DNA of 38,115 nucleotides, from contig JAYMSP010000978.1 of the NCBI GenBank assembly GCA_036897095.1, positions 1 through 38,115 of the forward strand, given 5' to 3'. The position numbers and the translations under genes are program-made. The notes beneath the pieces are model-generated. The model had not been told where the DNA came from. It was given only the letters and a program-made list of their open reading frames with translations, and ran no database searches. This DNA comes from Plantago elongata (lineage: Eukaryota; Streptophyta; Magnoliopsida; Lamiales; Plantaginaceae). How positions within the stretch are numbered: the first letter of the stretch is position 1; every line of letters starts with the position of its first letter. Positions 1-10,864 of the stretch are shown piece after piece.

Positions 1-426
1 AAGAAATTGGCACGATGCACAGCCTGCAATTTGATTTGGGGAAGAAGAAGCAGGCAAAAAGACCAAAACGCCCTTGTGGCAAAGAAGGGGATTTAAGGGA
101 GTAAGGGTAAACCTGTCTTTTTGATATTATATATAACTGGTTCGTCCTGACTTCCAAATGACTTGCAAATAAATTTCGAAAAAATGAAAAATCGATTCCC
201 GGACATTTGTCAAGTCGTTCTCGAGCCAAAAAAAAATTTTAGTTTATAATTTTTATTATTATTTTTATTCGTAAATAACTAACTTCTATTTTAACGTCGA
301 ATCCGTTCGGCGTTAAAATTCTAAATACGATCTAATCTACTTATGAAATATTTTTATTCATTCACAATAATAAAATTAATATTTAAATAATTTTTTAGAC
401 GCGTAACAAAATTCGCGGTTGTTACA
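1..426 (-). mobile_element. LTR-like end of an old retroelement (partial)
   Basis: Read on the minus strand, the stretch begins at about 426 with TGTAACAACCGCG, the usual TG start of plant Ty3/gypsy LTRs. It continues through AT-rich sequence to a TATA-like tract near 125-137 and then a pyrimidine-rich leader-like segment running off the left edge. No coding part, second LTR or target duplication is visible, so this may be a solo LTR or the edge of a larger fossil. The family assignment is an inference from overall look only. Confidence 0.4.
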
Positions 427-772
427 GTGATACTGTAAAGGTAAAAGTTAATTGTGAAGAAAGGTAAAGATAAAATAATTGCTAAGGGTGTGTTTGGTTT
501 GCAAATAAAGTGAATTTTGAATTAAGTTGATCAATATTTTTTGAATTTTATGGACCTAGATGTAATTGTTGATCCCGAAGGAACCAGATGCAACATAGGC
601 ATTCTGCAAGGGGGTGTATGTAATTATTCCTTTTTGAAAATTTGAACATCTCAATTAATATTGTGTGTATTCAAAGACACACAGCAGTTGAAAATCTAAA
701 ATTCTCATACTAACTCCAACTTATACATTAAGTATTCAACTCCCTAGTCCACAAACTATAACAGACTGTAAC

Positions 773-3280
773 TCAGAGCCATGCTGGATTCATCAATGGA
801 GAGACCACAGCCTTCACCTGCAAATAGCTTCTAAGGCTCTCCATTCCCTTATCCCGCCCCGTCCCGCTCATCTTGTATCCTCCGAAAGGAATCGTAGCAT
901 CAAATACATAATAGCAGTTAACCCAAACAGTGCCAGCCTTGAGTCCTCTTGACAGCGTGTTTGCTGTCTCCAGGCTCTTTGTGAATACACCCGCTGCTAG
1001 GCCATATCGACTTGAATTCGCCCTCTTCATCACTTCATCAATGTCCCTAGTCACACCATGACAATGTTAAGTTCCTGAAAACACTAGTATAAATAAGGCA
1101 GTAGTAGCACATACATAATACTCACTTGAACTTCAAGATACTCTGCACTGGCCCAAAGATTTCGTCTTGCGCTATTGACATATTATCCTGATCCAAAAGG
1201 ATTACATGTGAATGTAAATCAGTCGTTACAATAACTATTCGTCAGCTCAATACAGTGGAGACAGTAAGTACAAGGAACTGAAGTACCTCCACGTTTGAGA
1301 AGACAGTAGGCTGAATAAAGTAGCCTTTGGAACCCAAACGTTCGCCTCCACATTCCAGCGTCGCATTGCTATCTGTCCCAGATCTTATATAACCAAGAAT
1401 CTTTTCAAACTGTAACGAGTCTATCTGAGATCATTTAAGAACATTTGAGTATCATATATCCATTAGAGAGAGAAGGCTCAGGCAAAGTTGGTCTAGTGTT
1501 CATGAAAAACACAAAGAAGAGAACCTGAGGGCCTTGTTCGATCCCTTTCCTGAAAGGATCACCAACTTTCCGGCGCAGAGCACGTGCCTTTGCCTTCTCT
1601 ACAAACTCATCGTACACACGTTCATGAACGTAAGTACGAGAACCAGCAGCACAACATTGACCCTGCGGATGCAATGGATCAAGCTGATTGAGTCACAAAT
1701 TTTCACTCTTAACTAATAACAGCAAGTGGATAAAATGTCAGTTTTGTTCGACCTGATTATAGAAAAGTGCAAAATGTGCTTGGCGCACGGCATTGTCAAC
1801 ATCAGCATCCTCGCATACAATAAATGGAGATTTTCCTCCAAGTTCAAGTGATACTGCCTTCAGATTGCTTTTAGCAGCCAATTCCATTACGATTTTGCCA
1901 GTATTGGTCGATCCTGTGAAAGCAAGCTGCAGAACAACCAACTTTAGAGATCGGAATGATTTTCAAAATCAAATTGAACTTGTGAAATACAATAATAGCT
2001 TATGCACCTTATCCACGTCCATGTGACGTGCAAGAGCTGCACCAGCAGTCGGGCCAAATCCAGACACCACGTTTAAAACACCATCAGGAAGGCCAGCCTT
2101 TTAAATTTAAGTTCGAATCAGGAAATAACCATCCGTTCGAGCAAAGAGTCAAAGAGCAACAACAATTGCAAAAAAATGTTCGCTTTTTTTTTATTTTACT
2201 TATCAATAAAAAAAATACCTCATGAAACAGTTTTGCAACATAAAGAGCGGTCAACGGTGTTTGTTCTGCAGGTTTGAGAACAACAGTGTTGCCGCAGGCC
2301 AGGGCTGGAGCAACCTTATAAGCAAACATGAGAAGCGGAAAGTTCCAGGGAATAACTTGACCCGTGACTCCGATTGGCTCATGCAGAACTTGAACATGGT
2401 ACGGACCATCTGCTGGAACTGTTAAGCCGTGAATTTTATCTGCCCATCCTGCCCAAACATAACAGTCACTAAAGCTCAATCAGGATATCTTTAAGAGCAA
2501 ATCTATACGTACCAGCATAGTAACGAAACAGCCGCACAAAAGAGGGAAGTTCAACTGCAAGAGCTTGCTCATATGGCTTGCCAGAATCCCATGTCTCAAG
2601 TTGAGCCAACTCTTTCTTGTGCTGTTCAACCAAATCAGCAAAACGCAACATGATCCGAGACCTTTCCTACAGTAACATTAACATTTGTATAAAAGGGTGA
2701 TATGGGCAAGTAACAAATGTCAATTGCATAATTCAAGACACATACATAAGCACTCATTTTTGGCCATGGTCCATGATCAAATGCTTTCCTAGCAGCTAAA
2801 ACTGCTCGGTCGATATCCTCTGTATCTCCTTCAGCGACTTGTGCAATCACCTCTCCTGTACGTGGGTCTAAAGTAGGAAAGGTTTTTCCTACAGAAAGAA
2901 CAATTTACAGTTTTGGTGCATCTTCTAAATAGTCTGATCAGTAGTTACTATGTTAAGGGCTTACCTGATGCTGAATCTACAAACTGTCCATTGATTAGAA
3001 GCTTGGTGTAATTAATCTGAACCGGAGGATTAACTGGTTCCTCAAGCACTGCAGTAGTTATGAACCTATGTGTTCCTCTCACAAGGCCATATTTTTGTTC
3101 TGAATACATACATAATCAATTGGAAACGATAAAGTTAGACAAGATATTGAATTGATATAACCCATGCAACTGAGTAACTCTCTTCATTGGTAGTACTCAG
3201 TACTCACCTGGAAAAGCAGAAGCGGGTGGAAGGGACAGGGGGCGAGAGAACAAGCTTGAAATTCTGCGAGCTGCTCTCAT
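773..3280 (-). CDS. ALDH2B: Mitochondrial aldehyde dehydrogenase, ALDH2B type, 11 exons
   Basis: NAD-dependent oxidation of acetaldehyde and other aldehydes to acids, probably in the mitochondrial matrix. Exons in transcript order: 3208-3280, 2965-3099, 2746-2888, 2513-2666, 2219-2448, 2008-2097, 1753-1926, 1525-1662, 1287-1424, 1126-1187, 773-1046. They join in phase to 1611 nt, 536 aa, close to the roughly 538 aa usual for plant ALDH2B. The N-terminus ([14 protein letters not shown]) is Arg/Ser-rich without acids, as in a mitochondrial presequence. Family motifs are intact: [16 protein letters not shown] (general-base Glu), GQCCAAGSR with the catalytic Cys, and [14 protein letters not shown] near the C-terminus. 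The exon 9 start at 1424 is chosen because it restores QIDSLQFEK; a nearer acceptor would drop it. The enzyme uses the product of the pyruvate decarboxylase at 14076-16928. Confidence 0.96.
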
Positions 3281-3334
3281 TTTCGTGATTTCCAAGACCA
3301 ATTAAGAATGTTCCATTTCTTCCTTGGTAGTTGG

Positions 3335-3344
3335 TATATATAAA
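3335..3344 (-). promoter_or_regulatory. TATA box candidate for the ALDH2B gene
   Basis: A TATATATAAA tract (TTTATATATA on the gene strand) lies about 55-65 nt upstream of the ALDH2B start codon at 3280. That leaves room for a short 5' leader. Assigned from position and composition only. Confidence 0.5.
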
Positions 3345-5288
3345 TGGTTATGCTGGTGAGTGGTAATAGTCCATGATGAACTAGTTTTCAAGACAAAGTC
3401 GTCACCTCAACTCTGGAAGCGGCAACAACGTATATGTGAAGCTGAGAGTGCATTATACTTGCTGGCTCCAACAATCTTATCAGAACATGTTAACTACTTC
3501 ATGCCAACAAACTTACACAAATTTTTTTAAGTACATAGAATTGTTAGGTCAAGTGTTGGTAAATCATGCCAAATTTGCTGACTAGTTTTGGTGCTATGTG
3601 CCATTATGATTTCATTTCAACCTTATCAAAAACACACAGAGGAATAGAGATGGACCTCAAACTAAATTTAAATTCACACAAGAATTTGGAAAGTTATCAG
3701 AGCATGTTAACTACTTCTGCAGGCAAGGAAAATCTAGCAATCACTGATAATCTATGTTAAAATCAATCAAGGACTTTTGGTACTCTGTGATATTACAGTT
3801 CCCATCTTTAGACTTCACATTGTACATCGTTAACATTGTTATTTGTCTATAGACTACACAAGTATAGTAATATAGCTACAGGAAGTTGTAGGATACGACT
3901 TCAGCAAGTTTTCGCGTTCACATAGAATGCTACCTACCAGAGAAGATAATGTATCGCAGTCATGATGTTGGTTGTGCTTTACTAGATCATGTTAAAGTTT
4001 GCCAAAAGAAGTTGATTCCATATTTCCATTACATAAGAAGTTAGGATATACCCTTAAATAGGAAAGGCAACACCATTTACGCAACTTGTAAAGTTTACAC
4101 TATCAATGCATTACTAAAAAGACATTATGTTTACCTTACACACGCAAGCAAAGTGAGCGAAGTGCACGTGAATGGAATGCCCTTGCACTGTTGCCAAGAC
4201 CCAAGTCAAAGCGCTGCCCCTTTAACTTTGGTCCTAGGAAGTTAGAGTGACAACAATTATGCAAGTATCTTGAAAGTCAAGGTACCAAATGTTGTAAGGG
4301 GGCAGTAGTACGATTTAAATGGTATCACAATTCACAAACTCACCTTCAGTTTCGTCCACAAATCCTCATGTGGACAGGATTTTTCAAGATTCCAGTGCTT
4401 GCTGTTTTTCTGCTCTTCTGTGTTTCTTTTTTTAATATTGGAGACTCGTTAATGCTTCAACTCTAAAAACCCACAAACTACATGAAAATTGTGATAAGCT
4501 CATGAATCCATTCAGGGATAGGACACCAAGGAAATAGCTACACTAGCCAAACTCTACCTATTTTCAGGTAATTGATGTGGTCCAATTCATTTCATTTGGT
4601 TTGGCAGTCTTTGTATAAAAATACATCATTCGTTAGCTTGGTAAATTTCCGGATCCTCTTTCTTAGGGAAGACTGAGTTGAGCAGATCAACTTCTGTGCA
4701 TGTGCCGGTGTAAACTTCTGTCCGGTCATTTGTGTTACGCCTGTTAAATTTCATTTCACAAAGTCGAACATAACAACTATGATTGCACAATCAAATATCT
4801 CACGCTTCAACCACTGGACATTACGACCATTTATGGCCTATTTTAGCTATCAGCTACAACACCAAACGCAACAAAACTTGCAATAATAAGCATTTCATTG
4901 GAAATTAAGAATGATGGTAGTATGTCGTTTTCAAGTTACTCACATGCTTAGCCAATATTATATACCGTTATACCTGTTTACTTTAGGAGTAAAATAAAGA
5001 TACGAACAAATTTCCTCATCAGACATCTCTCAACGAACTCGTAAGTTCCGCATCCGGGCAAAGGAAACTCAAACAAACGAATCTCTCAAGTGCTTAAACT
5101 TATCCGAAAATAGTCCAAATCTGTTTTGAGATATTCAATGATGATAAGTTTAAATTTACAATAAAACCCATAGCTAGCAGGTTTGATACATTACAAATTG
5201 TCTGTGTCTGTATTGATGAATGATATATCCTCCACCACACACAATGGAAGAAACCTTGTGAACAAAACTCATCAGCTGACATTAGCTT
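3345..5288. other. Intergenic stretch between ALDH2B and TRS33
   Basis: Contains the ALDH2B upstream region on its left and the TRS33 3' untranslated region on its right. The only coding-like piece I can support is the orphan terminal-exon-like frame at 4626-4740, listed separately. No repeat or RNA gene was recognised. Confidence 0.6.
4626..4740 (-). other. Orphan terminal-exon-like reading frame
   Basis: On the minus strand a good acceptor (AATTTAACAG) ends at 4741. It is followed by an open 38-codon frame in phase 2, starting RNTNDRTEVYTG and ending EIYQANE before a TGA at 4626. The residue mix is typical of real coding sequence: mixed charged residues, no low complexity, little similarity to the AT-rich flanks. 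I found no matching upstream exon in 4741-5288, and TRS33 already has a convincing last exon at 5289-5317. I do not recognise the peptide. It may be a relic of a lost gene, an alternative 3' exon of TRS33, or chance. Confidence 0.3.
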
Positions 5289-7962
5289 TCAGGCTTTTAT
5301 CCGGATCACGAAAGAACCTGTCGATAAGAACAGAAATAGGAATACTCATACTCAGCAAGCAGTAAAACTGTAATACATCCATGGTCACATGATGAAAATC
5401 ACTTCAGAGACTCTGACTTGTCATTAGGGATATACTCTATCCAGAATTTCCACCTGCTGTTGCAGAGGATAGAGTGCTGGAATATCTCCATAATTATTAA
5501 AAAAGCATGTCTCCAGTTGTATCTCTTCACTGTCGTTTTACATGGGGCACACACTATTTATCCCTGAGTTACCCACCCTATCCTCCTAATGGTACCTCAA
5601 CAAGGTCCGAATATATTATTCCTTTTTCTGACTATTTTGCATCTGCGTCTATCATGAATTTGTTTAAATCTTAGATAGTGTAGAAAACTGGGTTATAATA
5701 CTTAGGTATCCTATAGAATTGCAGTTATTTAATACTTGATATATTCTATTTACTTAATCAGTTCATCTTACTGGATTTTATTAACCAGGACGATATGTCA
5801 ATTGGTGACTAGAATAGTAAGAGGGACTTAAATTTAACATTTTTAGTGTCATAATTCGCAAGAGTAACTAACATAATGGATTGGAATAAAATTAATAAAA
5901 GAAGACTAGTGAAATGAAAGGAAATTAGAAAAGAGAAATTGGTATACTAGATAAATATACTCCATAGTTACCGAACAACAAGTATTTGTTACTTACTCTT
6001 CCGCCTTTCCGCAAAGGGCATTAACTAAGTCTATTTAATCTATTTCCAAGACGCCTAGAGTAAATCACAAAAGAAACTGAAACCGACATCAGATCCAGCA
6101 CGAGCTATTGTCACTCTCTTATGTGCTTTAGTCTAGACTGCAATATGTTTAGTAATATATGTGCAGCTTTGTTTTTGCTTGTCAAGGTGCACAGCAGATT
6201 CATAGTTTTTTCTAAAAACCAATTAGCATGTGTCTCATCTCTCATGCACTAGCTCTTCAGATTGACTTCTCTTTTATATTAACCAAACGAGACAATCCTA
6301 TTGATATATTATATCAAAAGGTGTGCTATAGGTTTGTCATGCATACTTGTACACATCATAAAAGGTAGAGCTTGAGAGAGCACAAGTAGAGATCAAATAT
6401 TAAAAGAATTCCCTCTTTTTCCAATGATTTTTTTTCATTTCACTCAACCACAACGAAATAACTTCTTTCACAGCCACAATACTTATTAACATGCAATGTT
6501 TCATCAGCCCATTGACAAGTAATTTTTTCTTTTTTGTTTTTTTATTTTGCATCTTGTCCACAAAGAGATGTGATTATTAGGAAATTCTGTATGTATTGGC
6601 ACACAGCTTGTCCTTTTTGGTCTATCACCTTATCCTTATGTAACCATAGGCATTCTCTAGGAAGCTATCCTGAAACGATTACATATTCTAGCAGCTAATT
6701 GGCTAAGCTTTGCATCCTTAATCTTTTCTTTTACTATTATAATCCACATAATAAATTAATTCTTCTTGGTTCTCCTCAATAATCTACCTGAGCCAAGAGT
6801 CTGAAATAGATTAATTTAGACGTAGACTTACACGCTGGAAGGCTGGATATGTCTGCAGAGACTGCACAGGGAATTCCCAAGTTAGATAGTGCTCCTCGTA
6901 TTATTCCACATGGAAAGTATAGATGCATAGCTGCAACTTGTGATGCTTTACTTTCTACAACCGTCGAGGGATCTTGACCAGGAACAGGCGTTACCACTGA
7001 TGGATCAACTGACATATGCGCTAGCCACCGAAACCGACTATCTTGCAGCACGAAAGTACCCTGTGAATTCAGAATTATCATAGCCATTAGCACTTCATAT
7101 AATTCAAGGAACTGTAAGCTTATGTGGTACCCATACATACTCTATGGTTTGTCTTCAAGTTATCTATCTGTTTCTTGAAGAGTTCAGACCAAAAGTCCTT
7201 GCAAATAAATTTGATCGCATCAAGATGGTCAGTGAACCTTGGTCTGTCCACTGTGTACCTAGCAGAAAAAAACTGAATCAGAACGAGGCTCACTAGTGCC
7301 CATGATAGACACCGAGCTCCTGCATAAGAGCATATGGCAGGTTCAAACATGTCTATTGATGTCCACGATTATTTTCCAAATTCCAAATACTATATTCCAT
7401 ATAATCCAAGTGAAACCTAAGCAAAAAAAAGTAAAGTCGATCCTTATTTCTCAGCTATTTCTCAGCTCTGCAGTTATTCGATGCATTTGACAGGGGACTC
7501 AGACTCTCTGTACAAATCAATCTCAATAAAATAAAACACAGCAAAATGAAGCCGTTTCTTCCTACATTCAATAAATAGTAACCTAATGTAGTTCCATTTC
7601 TTTCAGACGAGAGTCCGAATTACAGATCCACCAGTTAAACCTTATAATCAAGCCAACCAAAAGCACATCTGGAAAACGAATTACTAATCGAACGAAGATA
7701 ATGCAAAAGATGCAAGGTATTCTCATAGAATCAACAACGGAGACTACTCATCTCAATAACTGAATCACGAAATAGAATGAGAAATGAAGCTCAAAACGAC
7801 GTCGTGTTACCTCTCTGATAACTGATGGCCGACCTGGAAGCCGATGGCCTCGATCCGACGAGCGGCGAGTTCGGGTTTGTCAGCGTAGAAGCCATCGGAG
7901 TACAAGGAGATAATCTCCGTGAGAAGCCTCTCGACACAGCTTTCTGATACTTCTCTCACCAT
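5289..7962 (-). CDS. TRS33: TRAPP complex subunit TRS33/TRAPPC6, 4 exons
   Basis: Small Bet3-family subunit of the TRAPP vesicle-tethering complexes that activate Rab GTPases at the ER-Golgi and trans-Golgi. Exons in transcript order: 7811-7962, 7141-7258, 6832-7060, 5289-5317, joining in phase to 528 nt, 175 aa, the usual plant length. The core [19 protein letters not shown] and the later [15 protein letters not shown] block match TRAPPC6 from animals to plants. The last exon is a 29-nt piece after a 1.5-kb intron and gives the ending CSFVIRIKA, which fits the plant family. Reading through the donor at 6831 instead would give a non-conserved tail. The start MVREVSESC is the family N-terminus. 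The long last intron holds nothing I recognise. Confidence 0.93.
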
Positions 7963-8628
7963 CTTCTCTGTTACCAAATTGTGCTAGCAAAAGGTTCAAT
8001 TTCACTGCAACTCTGCAAGTTCATCGACTATTGAATTTGGGTATGTTAACGAAGTACAGTATATTGCAAAAAGATCCTTTAATTATTATTCCAATAAATT
8101 CCATAATTTCTCGAATCAGATATTATATAATCGTAAAAACACTACAATGACACACGAAAAAATCAACAATATCTTACTTATATTACTCGGATTATGGCAA
8201 CGATGTTGAATCTAATATAAATAAGCAATATTGTTACATGGTGTAGTGATACATTGTACATTTGGAGGTGGTTCTCATCACTCAGTGATCAGTGTTATTG
8301 TAATATTGTTACACTATAAACATTACAAAGTAGGCTATAGATAACCTAAGAGAGAATCCACACTAATCTTCAACAATATTTCATGATTGATAAATGCCAC
8401 CAAACTGATAGCTCAGCCTTAACAAATTCTCCCTGTATCAGCAAAATCATGTTGAACGAGCAACAGTCTCTCGGTAAAGCTGGTGGTAGCTGCCTCCCTC
8501 AGAAACTTGAGGTAATTTCCATATCAGAAGGAACCTAGAGCAATTATTCCTCACATGAATATGCTGCCATGTTCTTGGTGGAAACTAGCCACGATAATCC
8601 GGGTCAATCCTGTTACCTTACGAATTCA
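7963..8628. other. Intergenic stretch between TRS33 and the membrane-protein gene
   Basis: Both neighbours are on the minus strand, so this holds the TRS33 upstream region on the left and the 3' untranslated region of the membrane-protein gene on the right. AT-rich; I see no gene, repeat or clear regulatory site. Confidence 0.6.
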
Positions 8629-10745
8629 CTAAAGTGGGAGTTGTTCGGCTGCATCAATGAACTCTCTGGGGTTCATGGATAAGATACATAGCCAGTGAGG
8701 AAAGAAAAAGTAAATACCAAGAAACACAAGAACGCCCAAATCTGCCTCTTCACCAACTGCTGCCCTACGGGGCGAAACCAAATAAATCTGGCTAGCACAC
8801 CAGAGACAGTACAAAACTGCAACTACCATGAGCAACATCAATGAATTTTGATATGATTTTCTTTGTGACTTCAGTGGCTTCACTCTGCAGGATGTCAGAT
8901 AAGAAAAGGATGAGCATATTAATGACCATTTCTAGAACTTCAGAACGGTTAGTTTTCATGATTAATCATTTCAAAACCTGTGGATATAAATAAAACCTCC
9001 AACTAAGCCTGTGCACAGGAGACCAATGACAGCAACTGCATCAGCATTTACAGGTGCCCGATTTTCCCACCAGCCAGTGCTTAATATCCAGGTGTACATT
9101 GTAGAATGACCATTCTCCTGTAAGCACGGAGAATAATGAAAACAAAATCTCACAGGTGACTGGTTGCCTAAACGCTAAGTAAGCTCCCCTGGATGTATCT
9201 GATGAATAAGTTACACAGCAACGTACTTATTTAAGAAGACTAAGAAGAGTAATATATATAAGATCTGACAAAAGAATATTTTAAAATTAATTAGGCTTGA
9301 AAGGACTTTTACTTTGTGTAGCATCTAATAGCAAGTGTTCAAGAATTGTGCAGCACCATACGGCCAGGGCTCACCGCAAATGCATGCAGCTCGCATTGAG
9401 GGCCTCATACAAAAGGAGCATGCACCTTATATAATTGAAGCTATCATGCATAATCTTAGACCATCAGGCCTTATAGTGTCTGCACACCGGCAACATGATG
9501 AATTGCCTCTAGACATTAATATGAAATATGAAAATCCACAGCGAACATGAATACAAGAATTCAAACAACAAAATGGCACAGAGCAGAGTCTAGACTGTCT
9601 GTCTTTACCTCAAACAAATGATCTAAGAAAAAGTGTGAAAAGGATCCTGCACATATCAACAAGAAGCACTGCTTTGCTGTCAAGGGAACCTGAACAAAAA
9701 ATCACCAATCAGCAGGAATCAACTAGTAACCAGACAAATCGGAGTTTGCAACACAATGCCATATAACTGAGTTAAGATATTAACAAAGTTTTTTAATGCA
9801 AATGATGGAATGAACAAACAAGTATGTTGAATAATCTATATATTAAATCAGTTCAATCACATGTGAAGCATGATACTTTGGATATAGAGGGCAGCTAGAC
9901 AAGTTGGGAGAGTTAACATGTGTACATCGAGGATACAATAATGATAAAGCATAGCCCTGCGAACATCACAAAAGTGAGAAATGGCATGACAGTAGCGATG
10001 CATCCATGCGGTCTACTCTTCACACAGAACTTCAATTTTAGTACTCCTACGTCATTATATGAAACCTGGTTTTATCTTCCCAAAGCAAAAGGCAGCTTAA
10101 ACCTTGTCTCATAAACGGAAAAAGAAGCTCACTTCATTAGCTTCAACAAACAAAATGATTGTCCACAAGACCACAACCAAGGCTACCCTCAGTGAGTGAG
10201 AATCATTTTTTGCAGTTTCAAACCTTTTCGCAACTCAATACTACTACTCCTACTCCAACTTGTCTATCAAAGATGCAAAGCGGTGATTTTTTTTTACTAC
10301 ATTGCAGAAGATCATAATCTAGAAGCATAAAAAAACAACTCTTGCAAACAATTCTGGACATCAAATGCAGTTTCAATCAAATTCACCAAAGAGTAACAAT
10401 CAAAACTAGTACTAAATAGAAGATACCTACCCCAGAAAAGGAGTCAAGGATGCCCTTACGAAGGGCAAATCGAGAAGCCCAGCTATAGAGCAGCGACAAA
10501 GGGATCCCTAGAATCAAGACGTACCAAAGCGGGTCATGGATCCAGGATTCGACGGACGAACCGAATATTCTACCTAATCCTAACGTGGAGGTCAGCCACT
10601 CCGAAAAGGAACCGATGTCCGGCCCGAAAAAGGCGTTAATTGCGTATGTAACGCAGTGGTGAGGTCCGAACCGTCCGTTGGAGATGTGCATCAGGGCCTG
10701 ACCCGATCCGAGTGTGTACATCATGTGCGGTCCCGGACCCGGCAT
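8629..10745 (-). CDS. Multi-pass membrane protein, possibly metal-dependent-hydrolase-like, 4 exons
   Basis: Exons in transcript order: 10431-10745, 9609-9689, 8978-9117, 8629-8884, joining in phase to 792 nt, 263 aa. About five hydrophobic segments are visible: WYVLILGIPLSLLYSW; CFLLICAGSFSHFFLDHLF; VAVIGLLCTGLVGGFIYI; LMLLMVVAVLYCLWCAS; VLVFLGIYFFFPHWLCIL. Before the first lies GPHHCVTYAINAFFGPDIGS. A second His/Asp cluster, HFFLDHLFEENGH, lies in and after the second. The HH...GPD and HxxxD pattern resembles membrane-bound metal-dependent hydrolases (YdjM-like and zinc phospholipase C-like folds). That is a motif-level guess; I cannot name the family. The start MPGPGPHMMYT is the first ATG in an open exon with no better upstream choice. 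An old copia element lies directly upstream. Confidence 0.8.
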
Positions 10746-10864
10746 GTTTTCCGCTCAGGTGTTGTTCGGAGCCTTGTTCAATTGATGGCTTGCTCTTGAT
10801 TTCCTAAACTGTTGTATAACTAACTAGCTAACTACTTTCTATATTTCACCGTCTGACTTGATGT

